Source of the DNA: Loigolactobacillus bifermentans DSM 20003 | Lineage (GTDB): Bacteria > Bacillota > Bacilli > Lactobacillales > Lactobacillaceae | Length of the DNA stretch: 64,000 nt | Direction: 5' to 3' | Assembly: GCF_001434575.1 (NCBI RefSeq) | Contig: NZ_AZDA01000092.1 | Span: 1 to 64,000 of the forward strand | Shown here: positions 1-9,126 of the stretch, in pieces | Layout: each line of letters starts with the position of its first letter | Position numbering within the stretch: the stretch's first letter is position 1 | Made by a program: the position numbers and the translations under genes | The notes under the pieces: generated by a model | Database searches by the model: none | Seen by the model: only the letters and a program-made list of their open reading frames with translations | Told to the model about the DNA's origin: nothing

Positions 1-18
1 AGTTTTCAAAGGTCTACC

Positions 19-39
19 AAAGCTGATAAACAGCTTTTT
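19..39 (+). terminator. possible rho-independent terminator at left edge
   Basis: A 6-bp stem (AAGCTG/CAGCTT) with a 5-base loop is followed by a short T run on the plus strand. It could end a rightward gene lying outside the window. The stem is short, so this is tentative. Confidence 0.3.
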
Positions 40-401
40 AAGTATATCAGATAAGTTACATCCTTGTCAAGAACTTTTTGAATCAATGAATGTTTATGCA
101 TTTATTGATTCGTTTTATTCATTTGACAACTTTATAAGTTTATCAAATCACTTAGTTACTGTCAAGCAAAACATTTATTTCTTTTTGAAGAACTGCTTTG
201 CTCTCAAACAACAATTAATATCATACCAACTTTCATGAACCCCGTCAATGCTTATTTCAAAATTTATTCCGGACAATTTCCAATGCGAACGTTAGCGTTT
301 TACCACTGGTTTGATTCAGGCATTTTAAAGTTAATACACGAACATTACCTGCAAAATGCAAGTGTAAAGTTGCTGTTTATTTATTCATTTCCATTATAAT
401 T
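40..401. other. AT-rich intergenic region without a recognisable gene
   Basis: No open reading frame with a ribosome binding site was found here. The only structure seen is an imperfect inverted repeat at 80-111 (arms start GAATCAAT and end ATTGATTC, 13-bp arms), which could be an operator or a weak transcription stop. Nothing else can be supported. Confidence 0.4.
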
Positions 402-448
402 GCAAAAAAATAGTCTTCCAATCATTTTGCGATTAGAAAACTATTTTG
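402..448 (-). terminator. terminator of ltaS
   Basis: On the minus strand a 17-bp stem (two G-U pairs) with a 7-base loop is followed by seven T residues. It starts 4 bases after the ltaS stop, so it ends the leftward ltaS transcript. Confidence 0.8.
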
Positions 449-451
449 TGA

Positions 452-2605
452 TTACTTACTGCTACTACTGTCGCTTGTACTTGTGCTACTGTTACTACTC
501 TTTAGTTCTGGCGCATCAGTTGTATATTCACTCAAAAGTGACTTGCCTTTATTTTTAGCCTTTAGACTTGTCGGCTCCTTCTTTTGTGCTTTTTTAAGTT
601 CTTTTAAGCCTGCTGACTTCTTATAGTTGTAAGCACTCTTAATCACCTTTTTAAAGCCCTTTGGTTGATAGAACCGCAATAGGTCACCATTGACAACTTT
701 ATCAGAAGCCGACAGTTCTGTTGTGACATGATTTTGCAATGTAGCAACAGCTGCCTTCTGGGTCGTTGTGAGATGTTTCAGTTCCTTCCCCGTTTTACTA
801 TCATAAACATCCCCACCATACTTGGTATAAGTTGGTGAGACAAAATCCCCATTCCGAAAGGCAACGGTTTGATTCCGATTCGTCGCTAGAAGATCTTGAC
901 CAAACTGGATCGTATCATTATTTTTAACACCTAACAGATTTAGTAATGTCGGTAAAACATCGATTTCACCACCATAGGTATGATTAATCCCACCCTTTAG
1001 GCCTGGCATATGAATCATAAAAGGTACTTTTTGGAAGTTTGCTAAATCATAATTTGTCACTTTCTTTTTACCTAATAATTTTGCAATAGCTGGCTTGTGG
1101 TTGTTAGAGATTCCATAGTGGTCCCCATACAAGACGATCATACTATTTTTATCAAGTCCGGTTTTCTTCAACCAACTCAGAAATTCACCCACAGACTGAT
1201 CTAAATAACGTGCCGTTTGTACATAAGGGTCCACGGTGGAATCTCCTGTATCAAATTTCTTAATGCTTTCATTTTTACTATCAATCAAATAAGGATAGTG
1301 GTTTGTGACTGTAATCAGTTTTGCATAGAAAGGTTGTGGCAATTGTTCAATATATTTTGCAGAATCTTTCAGGAAAATCTTATCCTTCATTCCATACCCA
1401 AGATTATACTTCGCCTTATCCGCATTGGCGTAATACGACTTACTAAAGAAGTAGTCATATCCCCAAGACTTATAAGTATTATCACGGTTCCAGAAACTTG
1501 GAACATCCCCATGAAATGATGCTGTGGTGTAACCCTTTTGGCTTAAAATGGCTGGAGCAGCCTGGAAGGTATTAGTAGTGCCGTCCGTTACCATGGCAGA
1601 GCCTTCTGGTAACCCGAATAAACTATTTTCCAACATTAATTCTGCATCGGCTGTTTTACCTTGGCCGACTTGATTATAAAAGTTATCAAAACTCAGCGTG
1701 TCATTTTCGTGATACAGTTTGTCTAAATTAGGCATGACCTCTTGGCCATCCCATTTATAGTCGATCATGAATTGTTGCAAGCTCTCTAAATGAATGATAA
1801 ATACGTTTTTGCCTTTTGCAACCCCACTATATTGAATGTTCGGTGACACACGATTCTTAGACAGGTAGTTTTTAACACTCGCCAAGTCTGAACTGTCTGC
1901 ATGTGCCTTTGTCGCATTATTCTGTGTGGTTTTAACCCCATCATAAACGGTGTAGGCTTCTAAGCCCAAATATTTCACAATATAGTTATTATCAAATGTC
2001 CGCGTTAATAAACCGGAACGGTCAGTTTCTGCCAAGGTCAAGTTTGCCCCAAATAGCAAAACCCCTAACAGACTAATTGTTGCCGCATACCGTTTTTTAA
2101 ATCGGTTGACATCAATTCGAATCACCTTAAAGGCAATCAGTAAAATTAAAACAACAACATCCAAAAAGACTAAAAAGTCAACGGGATGAATAATCCCTGC
2201 AATACTTTTGCCTAAGTTGTTTGAAACTGAGCTGGAGCCTTTCATTAAGGAAAAGCTAAGGAAATCTGAAAATTCACGGTAATATAAAATGTTCGCAAAT
2301 AGCCAAGTAGACATGATCGCATCAATGATGATCATGACCCAATAGGATTTACGTCCGCGTAAGTACAGTGCCAGTCCTAATAGTAACAGTGCTGCTGGTA
2401 GCGGATTGACGGCTAACAGCAACTCCTGCATACTGCCTTTAACACCTAAATTAAATTCTGTGCGATATGCAAGGTAAGACTTAACGCTAAATAGTACTAC
2501 CGTGAGAATAAAGAAGCCTAGCCGAGTATTTAAGCCCCGCTGCACTTGCTTTATGACCTGCCTCATATAAATATGCCTCCGTGATCTAATATCTCTACTT
2601 ATCAT
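452..2605 (-). CDS. ltaS: LtaS-type lipoteichoic acid synthase (sulfatase family)
   Basis: Membrane-anchored glycerolphosphate transferase that polymerises the lipoteichoic acid backbone outside the cell, using phosphatidylglycerol as donor. The first 200 or so residues hold about five hydrophobic segments. They are followed by an extracellular sulfatase-fold domain with the GKTADAE motif, whose Thr (about residue 318) matches the family nucleophile, and by YGDHYG near residue 500. The C-terminus is a Ser-rich tail. Two starts compete: the ATG at 2605 (717 residues) and an ATG at 2566 (residue 14) that has a better GGAGG at 9-base spacing; I lean to 2566. Neighbouring glycosyltransferases that make the glycolipid anchor support the role. 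The family is clear; the exact member (primase or polymerase) is not. Confidence 0.9.
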   Translation of the reverse strand: MISRDIRSRRHIYMRQVIKQVQRGLNTRLGFFILTVVLFSVKSYLAYRTEFNLGVKGSMQELLLAVNPLPAALLLLGLALYLRGRKSYWVMIIIDAIMSTWLFANILYYREFSDFLSFSLMKGSSSVSNNLGKSIAGIIHPVDFLVFLDVVVLILLIAFKVIRIDVNRFKKRYAATISLLGVLLFGANLTLAETDRSGLLTRTFDNNYIVKYLGLEAYTVYDGVKTTQNNATKAHADSSDLASVKNYLSKNRVSPNIQYSGVAKGKNVFIIHLESLQQFMIDYKWDGQEVMPNLDKLYHENDTLSFDNFYNQVGQGKTADAELMLENSLFGLPEGSAMVTDGTTNTFQAAPAILSQKGYTTASFHGDVPSFWNRDNTYKSWGYDYFFSKSYYANADKAKYNLGYGMKDKIFLKDSAKYIEQLPQPFYAKLITVTNHYPYLIDSKNESIKKFDTGDSTVDPYVQTARYLDQSVGEFLSWLKKTGLDKNSMIVLYGDHYGISNNHKPAIAKLLGKKKVTNYDLANFQKVPFMIHMPGLKGGINHTYGGEIDVLPTLLNLLGVKNNDTIQFGQDLLATNRNQTVAFRNGDFVSPTYTKYGGDVYDSKTGKELKHLTTTQKAAVATLQNHVTTELSASDKVVNGDLLRFYQPKGFKKVIKSAYNYKKSAGLKELKKAQKKEPTSLKAKNKGKSLLSEYTTDAPELKSSNSSTSTSDSSSSK

Positions 2606-2686
2606 TCATAAGTCCTCTAAATGATACTGAATTTTCAAGTAAAAAACAATTAACCACTTGAACCTTCACAAAATATTTATAATTGT

Positions 2687-2734
2687 TAAAAAAAAGTCGT
2701 AAAAGCAGGCCTCTAACGGACACGCTTTTGCGAC
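2687..2734 (-). terminator. terminator of the ykuJ-like gene
   Basis: On the minus strand an 11-bp stem with one mismatch (arms GTCGCAAAAGC and GCTTTTACGAC) is followed by an eight-T run, just downstream of the 78-residue gene. Confidence 0.8.
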
Positions 2735-2752
2735 AATAAGGAATGATTTGGC

Positions 2753-2989
2753 TTAATCGTCCAATAAATCATAAATTTCCATGGCGATTAAATCAATATC
2801 ATCGAATTCAAATTTTTGATGATTGGCTAATGCTTCCAATTCATAAGTCTCAGTCTTTGGATCATAAGTGACTAGGCCACGTTCAGCACCATCTTTTTCA
2901 AAGCGGCGGGTTTGTTCTTCGTTATCAGTTGCATCTTCTTGCATCGCTTCCAAACGATGGATAATCGCAACGAGTTGTGAGCTTTTCAT
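2753..2989 (-). CDS. YkuJ-like DUF1797 family protein
   Basis: A 78-residue acidic cytoplasmic protein. The pattern of a helical N-terminus (QLVAIIHRLEAM), a central strand region and a C-terminal FDDIDLIAMEIYDLL helix matches the small YkuJ/DUF1797 family of Firmicutes as I recall it. The function of the family is not established. The ATG has a GGGAG ribosome binding site at 7 bases. It has its own terminator and lies between ltaS and the flippase-like gene, which may be chance rather than functional linkage. Confidence 0.75.
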   Translation of the reverse strand: MKSSQLVAIIHRLEAMQEDATDNEEQTRRFEKDGAERGLVTYDPKTETYELEALANHQKFEFDDIDLIAMEIYDLLDD

Positions 2990-3091
2990 AATGAGACTCC
3001 CTTCATCCAGTTCTCAATTAAATATCATACCAGAAAACAACGCCAAATAGTGGATTTTCGTGCGACTTCTTGTAACTTTCTCATAAAAAAG

Positions 3092-4108
3092 TTATTTGTC
3101 TGTTTCAAGGGGATCGGGTTTCACGATCAAGGCAAACATCCCAATAAACATTCCCATATAGTACGTGATCAACCGCCACAAAATCAAAGCTAAGACCAAT
3201 TGACTGTTTGTCGCTAAAAACGATGTAAACAGCGTCTTAAAGCTTAATTCTGCCCCGCCAGAACCACCTGGAATCGGAAATAGCGAAATAATCATCACGA
3301 TCATAATGTGCAACACCAGCACTTGCAAAAAATTAGCAGACGCCCCAAGTGCTAATAACACAAAATAGGGCACACTATAATAGAAAAAAAGTTGAACCAG
3401 TGTTAAACCGATGGCTTGGCATAACATTTTACGATCACGCTTGATCCGCAAACTTTCTGCATAAAAGGTGTCAATTTTCTCAGCCATTTGAGTCTGCCAA
3501 CGATCCACACGCGCTGGTGCTAAAAACAATCGCAATGGCCGTAGTAATAGTTGTACCAAGCGCTTGGTCAACCGATACCAGTACATGATCATCAGCAACG
3601 CACTAATGACTGTAATGTGCATCACAAAACCAAAGATCACTAACCAGCTTAAATACGTAAATTTTCCTGCTAACCAGTGAAAGCCAAACAGTAATGCAAA
3701 AATAAAGTTCACCAACACGGCCGTTTGAAAAACCACAAACTTCATAAGCAATAGTGAACTGGCACGACCGCCTTCAACACCGGACTTCATTAAGGCTACT
3801 AGTTGTGCTGGCTGGCCACCAGATGAAAATGGTGTGATCGAATTAAACAATTGTTCGATCAGTGGAATGCGCAACGCATTTTTAAAGGAAAAGTGCCCAA
3901 CACGTTTATGCAATAACAGCCGAACAACCAGTGCTTCAAATAACCAATATAAGCACATGCACCCCACGGCTGCCGCTAACCAACCTAGTTTGAGATGCAG
4001 CAGACTATGCACTAAGACACGCAAATTTGTCTGGCGTAGCTCATACCCCATAATCCCCATGCCTACCGCTAGCATCACAATTAACATCCAAAAGTTTTTA
4101 CGTGTCAT
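3092..4108 (-). CDS. flippase-like membrane protein (UPF0104 / MprF N-domain type)
   Basis: A 338-residue integral membrane protein with about eight hydrophobic segments. It carries the family's GGQPAQLV and PIPGGSGGAE signatures, the latter typical of the lysylphosphatidylglycerol synthase transmembrane region. It lacks the soluble aminoacyl-transferase domain of full MprF, so lipid translocation is the likelier role. I place the start at 4108, whose ATG overlaps the upstream stop (ATGA) behind an AAGGGG site; a longer reading from 4153 has no ribosome binding site. Coupling to the two glycosyltransferases suggests it moves or handles the glycolipid anchor; that is inference. Confidence 0.8.
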   Translation of the reverse strand: MTRKNFWMLIVMLAVGMGIMGYELRQTNLRVLVHSLLHLKLGWLAAAVGCMCLYWLFEALVVRLLLHKRVGHFSFKNALRIPLIEQLFNSITPFSSGGQPAQLVALMKSGVEGGRASSLLLMKFVVFQTAVLVNFIFALLFGFHWLAGKFTYLSWLVIFGFVMHITVISALLMIMYWYRLTKRLVQLLLRPLRLFLAPARVDRWQTQMAEKIDTFYAESLRIKRDRKMLCQAIGLTLVQLFFYYSVPYFVLLALGASANFLQVLVLHIMIVMIISLFPIPGGSGGAELSFKTLFTSFLATNSQLVLALILWRLITYYMGMFIGMFALIVKPDPLETDK

Positions 4109-5136
4109 CGTGACCCCTTTAAGTGGCTTTGGGTTTGATAAAAAGCTTCCCAAATTTTTGCTAAATGGGCCTCGGAATACTCATCAGCTGCCAAATCTGC
4201 CTGCTGTTTTAATTGCGCTAACGCTGCAGGCGTGGCCTGTAAATGCCGCAAAGCCTGATTCATCGCCGCAAAATCCTGAGCAGGCTGGTAATACCCGTCT
4301 AAAATACCGCGATACAAGTCAAGATCCCGCAACATCACCGGGGTCCCACAAGCAAAGCTTTCCAAAACAGACATGGGAAACAGTTCATTATAAGATGGCA
4401 ACAAAAAAAGGTCTGCCATATTATAGTAAGCCATCAGTTCATCTCGAGAAACAATGCCCGTAAAGGTCAAATTTGCAGGCGGATCTGCCACAATTTTTTG
4501 ATAACGCTGATAGCCTTCCGTCATTTTACCAAACGAAAAACCACCTGCCCAAACAAACTGGATCTGCGGATTTTGCTGAGCAAGCTTCACAAAATCATCG
4601 ACCCCTTTACGTTCTTGAATCTGTCCTGCACCTAAAACAATAAAATCCTGTTGCGCAAAATCATGTTGTTGCCGCAACGCCTGGATCTGCGCTGGTGTTT
4701 CTTCAAAAAACTGGCGTTTTGAAACAAAATTCGGAATGTAAGTGATGCGTTCTTTGGGAATGTGATAGGCTTCTAGTTTCGGAATAAAACTAGGATTAAC
4801 TACCACAAGATGATCCATCCGCTTGTAAAAAGCAATCAAATAGCGATAAAAAATCCCCTTAAACGGTTGGGGAATTTTAAGACTACCTTCCATTGTTTCA
4901 GGCAGAAAATGAACATAACCAATTTTACGGCCGCGTTTTTTGGAGAACGTCGACAGAAAGAACTTAGGGTCAATCGTGTGGTAATGGCTAATATCGGTTG
5001 TTCGATATTGGTTGATCGTCACGGTAAATTCATTTTCAAAGTGAGTTTTCAATAGGCGAATCAGTTCTAAATAGGCACTGCCAACCCCTTGGCCTTTTAC
5101 CTTTGTCGCACTTGAAAACATGTTTATTGTAACCAT
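4105..5136 (-). CDS. GT4 glycosyltransferase, probable second glycolipid-anchor enzyme
   Basis: A 343-residue retaining GT-B enzyme of the glycosyltransferase 4 family. The C-terminal half carries the nucleotide-sugar site (GAGQIQERKGVDDF, then LPSYNELFPMSVLESFACGTP with the E-x7-E pattern). In lactobacilli and Listeria a pair of adjacent GT4 enzymes makes mono- and diglycosyl-diacylglycerol. By position this is the second one (LafB-like), adding a hexose to glucosyl-diacylglycerol. The start at 5136 has AGGAG at 9 bases; the longer frame from 5175 has none. Donor and acceptor are inferred from context. Confidence 0.8.
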   Translation of the reverse strand: MVTINMFSSATKVKGQGVGSAYLELIRLLKTHFENEFTVTINQYRTTDISHYHTIDPKFFLSTFSKKRGRKIGYVHFLPETMEGSLKIPQPFKGIFYRYLIAFYKRMDHLVVVNPSFIPKLEAYHIPKERITYIPNFVSKRQFFEETPAQIQALRQQHDFAQQDFIVLGAGQIQERKGVDDFVKLAQQNPQIQFVWAGGFSFGKMTEGYQRYQKIVADPPANLTFTGIVSRDELMAYYNMADLFLLPSYNELFPMSVLESFACGTPVMLRDLDLYRGILDGYYQPAQDFAAMNQALRHLQATPAALAQLKQQADLAADEYSEAHLAKIWEAFYQTQSHLKGSR

Positions 5137-5167
5137 AAATGAAGCTCCTTCATCCGAACTAAAACCC

Positions 5168-6346
5168 CTAATCACTGAGTTTGGTTGAATCTCGATTAAG
5201 TGTTTCGTAATAGATTTGCGCCGTTCGATAAAACTGGATCACACGATGACCAAAATGCGGTGCTGAAATCAATTCTAACTTACGCAGCCTTGGGCTCGGG
5301 TCGTTAAATACTTGTGGATGGGCTAAATAGCGTGTCACTTGCTGCACCATTTCAGGTTCTGATGTAAAGGTCGTTCCAATTGCAGGATCATCCAACAAAT
5401 CATTAGTATAAGGGCTGGCAGCCGCAACACTTTTTAGCCCACTGGCCATTGCTTCAATATAAGTGAGCCCTTGTGACTCTGATTCAGAGGCAGACAAGAA
5501 CAGGTCTGCCATATGATAATAAGCGGCAACATGTTCATTGGGAACTTCACCTGTAAAAATAACGTGTTCCCAAATCCCCAACGATTTCGCTTGATTTTGC
5601 AACGTTTCTCGAGCCGGACCATCCCCTACGATGACTAAAACCGTGTTCGGTACAACTGCTAAAATAGCTGGTAAGGCTGCAATGACCTCATCGATCTTCT
5701 TTTCAAAAGCGATGCGACTCAGTGATAATAAAACATTGGTCGTCGGTGCAATTTGCAACGCTACCCGTGGATCATCTAAAACGGGATGATCATATTGACA
5801 TAAATTAATACCCGTTGGAATGACTTCCATTGGCGTTTTCACCCCATAGCTACGCAACGTTTTTACAACCCGCGAACTAGGGGCAACAATCCCATGCATA
5901 TTGTGTAAGTACGCCCGCATTGCCTGCTTCACATGATAAGGCCGCACTAATTTACCATTTAAAATATAATGTAAATAATCCTGGTACATGGTATGGTACG
6001 TATGAACACAAGGAATATGTAAGTTTTTAGCCACGAATTTACCAATATACCCCATTGAAAATTCCGTTTGTGTGTGCACGATATCGAGTTCTAAATCACG
6101 TGCCACTTGATACGCTCGAAATAAACCACGAATTGCAATGCGTCGTTCTTTAAAGGAAATAAACGGCACACTGGCAAACCGGAAGATGTTGGGTTCAAAT
6201 TGATCCTTATCAACATCTGGATCAGTGGTTGTAAAGATATAAACGGTATGACCTTCCCGTTCTAATTCTTCTTTGAGGGTTTTAATTGAGGTGGCCACAC
6301 CGCTGACCTGCGGAAAATAGGTGTCTGTAAAAAGCCCAATATTCAC
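5168..6346 (-). CDS. GT4 glycosyltransferase, probable 1,2-diacylglycerol 3-glucosyltransferase
   Basis: A 392-residue GT-B enzyme. The N-terminus (TDTYFPQVSGVATS) is the acceptor-domain signature of diacylglycerol and phosphatidylinositol glycosyltransferases; HTYHTMYQDY and the C-terminal SESESQGLTYIEAMASGL (E-x7-E) complete the family pattern. It should transfer glucose from UDP-glucose to diacylglycerol on the inner membrane face, giving the first anchor glycolipid of lipoteichoic acid. The start codon is GTG with GGGAGG at 8-10 bases. It heads the three-gene unit glycosyltransferase, glycosyltransferase, flippase; the second gene begins 32 bases beyond its stop. Confidence 0.85.
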   Translation of the reverse strand: MNIGLFTDTYFPQVSGVATSIKTLKEELEREGHTVYIFTTTDPDVDKDQFEPNIFRFASVPFISFKERRIAIRGLFRAYQVARDLELDIVHTQTEFSMGYIGKFVAKNLHIPCVHTYHTMYQDYLHYILNGKLVRPYHVKQAMRAYLHNMHGIVAPSSRVVKTLRSYGVKTPMEVIPTGINLCQYDHPVLDDPRVALQIAPTTNVLLSLSRIAFEKKIDEVIAALPAILAVVPNTVLVIVGDGPARETLQNQAKSLGIWEHVIFTGEVPNEHVAAYYHMADLFLSASESESQGLTYIEAMASGLKSVAAASPYTNDLLDDPAIGTTFTSEPEMVQQVTRYLAHPQVFNDPSPRLRKLELISAPHFGHRVIQFYRTAQIYYETLNRDSTKLSD

Positions 6347-6507
6347 GTGCGGTACCTCCCTTTACCAGTTTTATTGACTTCAAATTTTGGAAACAGTATC
6401 AGATTAATTATAGTTGGCCCGTTCCTAAAGCGCAAATAATAATTCTATTCTAACAGGCCGCCTCTTAATCGCAATCCCTCTTTAGGCTGAACTTCCTTCA
6501 TTGATTC

Positions 6508-6536
6508 AAAAAAAGAGCCTCTCATCTGAGAAGCTC
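6508..6536 (-). terminator. terminator of ptsHI
   Basis: A 9-bp stem (GAGCTTCTC with GAGAGGCTC, one G-U pair) and seven T residues on the minus strand lie just beyond the ptsI stop. Confidence 0.85.
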
Positions 6537-6550
6537 TCCCACAACAATCA

Positions 6551-8278
6551 CTAATCTTGCTGCGTTGCTGCCTTCACCATGGCGATCACATCGTCGTTGG
6601 TTTCAGCATCTGCTAAAGCACGATCAGCTAATTGTTTCATTTCAGTTGTGTCTAATTTACGCATTAAGCTGCGAACTTTCAAAATAGAAGTTGCGCTCAT
6701 TGAGTATTCGTCTAAGCCTAAGCCGACTAAAACAGGTACCATAATGGTATCCCCAGCAGCTTCACCACACATACCGGCCCACTTGCCTTCTGCGTGTGCT
6801 GCATCAATGATTTGCTTGATCAAACGTAAGATTGATGGGTTATAAGGTTGATAGAGGTATGAAACGTGTTCATTCCCACGATCTGCAGCCATTGAATACT
6901 GGATCAAGTCGTTGGTCCCAATACTGAAGAAATCAGCATACTTGGCCAACTTGTCAGCAATCATTGCAGCTGCTGGAATTTCCATCATCATGCCGACTTC
7001 AATATCGTCAGCAACTGATGTACCTGCAGCAACTAGCTTCGCCTTTTCATCATCAAAAATAGCACGTGCATCTTTAAATTCTTTAACCGTTGCAATCATT
7101 GGGAACATGATGGCCAACTTACCGTAGTTAGAAGCACGTAGTAACGCACGTAATTGCGTGCGGAAAATTTCTTGTTGATCTAAGCTGATCCGGATTGCCC
7201 GGTAGCCTAAGAATGGGTTCATTTCTTCAGGTAATGGCAAGTATGGCAAGTGTTTGTCGCCACCAATATCCATTGTCCGAACAACGACTTGTTTCCCATT
7301 CATCCCTTCTAAAGCACTCTTGTAAGCTTCAAACTGATCATCTTCAGATGGCAATTCGGAAGCATTCATATACAAGAATTCTGAACGGAACAAACCAACA
7401 GCTTCAGCACCATTATCTGTTGCGCCTTGTACATCATCAGGCGTACCGATATTAGCAGCTGTAATTAAAGCTTTACCATCTTTGGTAACTGTTTGTTCGT
7501 TTTTCAGTTTTTCCCATTCTGCCTTTTGTTCAGCAAAATCTTGGGCTGCTTTGTCATACTTAGCCACATCAGCGTCACTAGGATCAATAATGGCATCACC
7601 GGTTAACCCGTCAACAATGACCATTTGATCAGCGGCAACGTCAGTTGTCGCTGTTTCACTCCCAACAATTGCTGGGATCTCTAATGAACGTGCCATAATT
7701 GCAGAATGGCTTGTCCGACCACCAAGGTCTGTGACAAACCCTTTAACGTACTTACGATTTAACTGTGCGGTATCACTTGGCGTTAAATCGTGAGCAATGA
7801 TGACGACTTCATCATGAATCAAAGCTGGGTTAGGTAAGGTAACCCCTAACAAATGGCTCATGATCCGCTTAGTAACGTCGCGTACATCGGCAGCACGTTC
7901 TTGCATATATGGGTTATCCGTCATGGCTTCAAACATTGCAACAAAGTTAGCTGATACGTCATGTAAGACTTGTTCAGCGTTGACCTTATCATTTTTGATG
8001 CCGGTTTCAACCGCACCAACAAATTCTGGATCAGCCAAGATCATCATATGAGCATCAAAAACCTGGGCTTCTTCTTCGCCCAGGCTTTTGGCTGCTGTAT
8101 CACGAATCATTTGTAATTCTTTGGTTGAAGCATCAACGGCATCTTTTAAACGTGCTGTTTCAGCATCAGCATCCGTGATGGACTTTTTAGAAAATGATAA
8201 ATCAGGCTGAACAAGCAAATAGGCTTTTGCTCGTGCAATGCCGTCAGAGGCGGCAATCCCTTTTAACACTTTCGTCAT
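6551..8278 (-). CDS. ptsI: phosphoenolpyruvate-protein phosphotransferase (Enzyme I)
   Basis: Cytosolic Enzyme I of the sugar phosphotransferase system. It takes phosphate from phosphoenolpyruvate and passes it to HPr. All landmarks are present in 575 residues: the phospho-His motif GGRTSHSAI (His near 191), the PEP-site blocks [10 protein letters not shown] and [12 protein letters not shown], the Mg-binding [10 protein letters not shown] and the catalytic Cys in [10 protein letters not shown]. Length is that of the family. Its ATG overlaps the ptsH stop by one base (TAATG), so the two genes are translationally coupled in the usual ptsHI operon. Confidence 0.97.
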   Translation of the reverse strand: MTKVLKGIAASDGIARAKAYLLVQPDLSFSKKSITDADAETARLKDAVDASTKELQMIRDTAAKSLGEEEAQVFDAHMMILADPEFVGAVETGIKNDKVNAEQVLHDVSANFVAMFEAMTDNPYMQERAADVRDVTKRIMSHLLGVTLPNPALIHDEVVIIAHDLTPSDTAQLNRKYVKGFVTDLGGRTSHSAIMARSLEIPAIVGSETATTDVAADQMVIVDGLTGDAIIDPSDADVAKYDKAAQDFAEQKAEWEKLKNEQTVTKDGKALITAANIGTPDDVQGATDNGAEAVGLFRSEFLYMNASELPSEDDQFEAYKSALEGMNGKQVVVRTMDIGGDKHLPYLPLPEEMNPFLGYRAIRISLDQQEIFRTQLRALLRASNYGKLAIMFPMIATVKEFKDARAIFDDEKAKLVAAGTSVADDIEVGMMMEIPAAAMIADKLAKYADFFSIGTNDLIQYSMAADRGNEHVSYLYQPYNPSILRLIKQIIDAAHAEGKWAGMCGEAAGDTIMVPVLVGLGLDEYSMSATSILKVRSLMRKLDTTEMKQLADRALADAETNDDVIAMVKAATQQD

Positions 8279-8544
8279 TAGTCTGATAATCCTTCTTTCT
8301 TCATCGTATCAGCGATGGCTGCAAGTGCATCTGCTTCATCAGCACCTTCTGCGGAGATCGTAACATCAGCGCCTTGGCCAACACCAAGTGACATCACACC
8401 CATGATAGACTTCAAGTTAACTGATTTGCCTTTATATTCAAGGTTAATGTCAGCGTTAAATTTGCTGGCAGCTTGTACTAAAAGTGTTGCGGGACGTGCA
8501 TGGATCCCAGTTCCTGCAGTGATATGAAAATCGCGTTTTTCCAT
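8278..8544 (-). CDS. ptsH: phosphocarrier protein HPr
   Basis: An 88-residue phosphocarrier. His15 in GTGIHARPA accepts phosphate from Enzyme I. Ser46 in [10 protein letters not shown] is the regulatory site used by HPr kinase in Firmicutes, where P-Ser-HPr is the co-repressor of CcpA. A strong AAAGGAG precedes the ATG. First gene of the ptsHI operon; a promoter and a cre-like site lie about 100-140 bases upstream. Confidence 0.97.
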   Translation of the reverse strand: MEKRDFHITAGTGIHARPATLLVQAASKFNADINLEYKGKSVNLKSIMGVMSLGVGQGADVTISAEGADEADALAAIADTMKKEGLSD

Positions 8545-8648
8545 AATATAATCATGCTCCTTTAGAATATATAGTTAAGTATTAGGGTTTTCCTTTTCAC
8601 CCGACGTGAAATGACAATTTACTCAATAAGTTGCCCTTTCATTTTAAC

Positions 8649-8677
8649 AGAATATCATTTTTCTGCCAGTTCGACAA
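8649..8677 (-). promoter_or_regulatory. predicted ptsH promoter
   Basis: On the minus strand, TTGTCG and TATTCT are separated by 17 bases and lead towards ptsH. The match is moderate; no start site is known. Confidence 0.5.
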
Positions 8678-8686
8678 GCGCTTACT
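8673..8686 (-). promoter_or_regulatory. weak cre-like site at the ptsH promoter
   Basis: AGTAAGCGCTTGTC has the AAGCGCTT core of CcpA sites and overlaps the -35 element, but three positions of the usual 14-base consensus do not match. It could mediate carbon control or be a chance palindrome. Confidence 0.3.
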
Positions 8687-8740
8687 ACTGATTTTAGTAA
8701 ATTAGTCTAGACGACTTCAAATGATAAGTTTAGGCTAAGT

Positions 8741-8920
8741 CTAATTTTGTTCATAATGGTATGTGATCGCACCACCGCGGTGTGCGGCCCCAACAATACT
8801 TTGATGTTTGGGAAAATCTAACCAGGCTTGCCGAAACGCCATAAAGTCTTCGGCCGGCACTTCGATGGTCTTCTGCTGACCTGCCACTAATGCTTCAAGT
8901 GCTGCTTGATAATCCGTCAT
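8741..8920 (-). CDS. small conserved-looking protein of unknown function (59 residues)
   Basis: A 59-residue soluble protein beginning MTDYQAALEALVAGQQ and ending ITYHYEQN. The ATG has a good GAGGTGAG site. The reading frame is well coded and sits alone between ptsH and clpE, reading away from clpE. I do not recognise a family and see no membrane segment or metal motif. Confidence 0.7.
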   Translation of the reverse strand: MTDYQAALEALVAGQQKTIEVPAEDFMAFRQAWLDFPKHQSIVGAAHRGGAITYHYEQN

Positions 8921-9015
8921 CTACTCACCTCATTTCGCAAAAGTTCCCTATCAATCGTACCACATCTTAATTTTAGCACTCTCAAAAAAAACTGCTAAAA
9001 AGCAGACCTAAATGC

Positions 9016-9044
9016 TTGCATCCCAGAATATTAGTTTGTATAAT
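9016..9044 (+). promoter_or_regulatory. clpE promoter
   Basis: TTGCAT (9016-9021) and TATAAT (9039-9044) are separated by exactly 17 bases, an excellent sigma-A promoter. The CtsR box begins 11 bases downstream of the -10 element. Confidence 0.85.
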
Positions 9045-9054
9045 GCACGTAAAA

Positions 9055-9071
9055 GGTCAAAGAAAGTCAAA
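9055..9071 (+). promoter_or_regulatory. CtsR operator of clpE
   Basis: GGTCAAAGAAAGTCAAA matches the CtsR direct-heptad consensus RGTCAAA-NAN-RGTCAAA. Its place at the transcription start predicts CtsR repression of clpE, relieved by heat or protein stress. Confidence 0.9.
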
Positions 9072-9126
9072 CAAAGCTTTGATCTTTACAAGGAAGTTGT
9101 TTTCCTAGAAAGGTTGTGAATTACAC

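Noticed and set aside
3834-4463. 209-codon plus-strand frame opposite the flippase and glycosyltransferase genes
   Set aside because: No recognisable family and it spans two well-supported minus-strand genes; a shadow frame.
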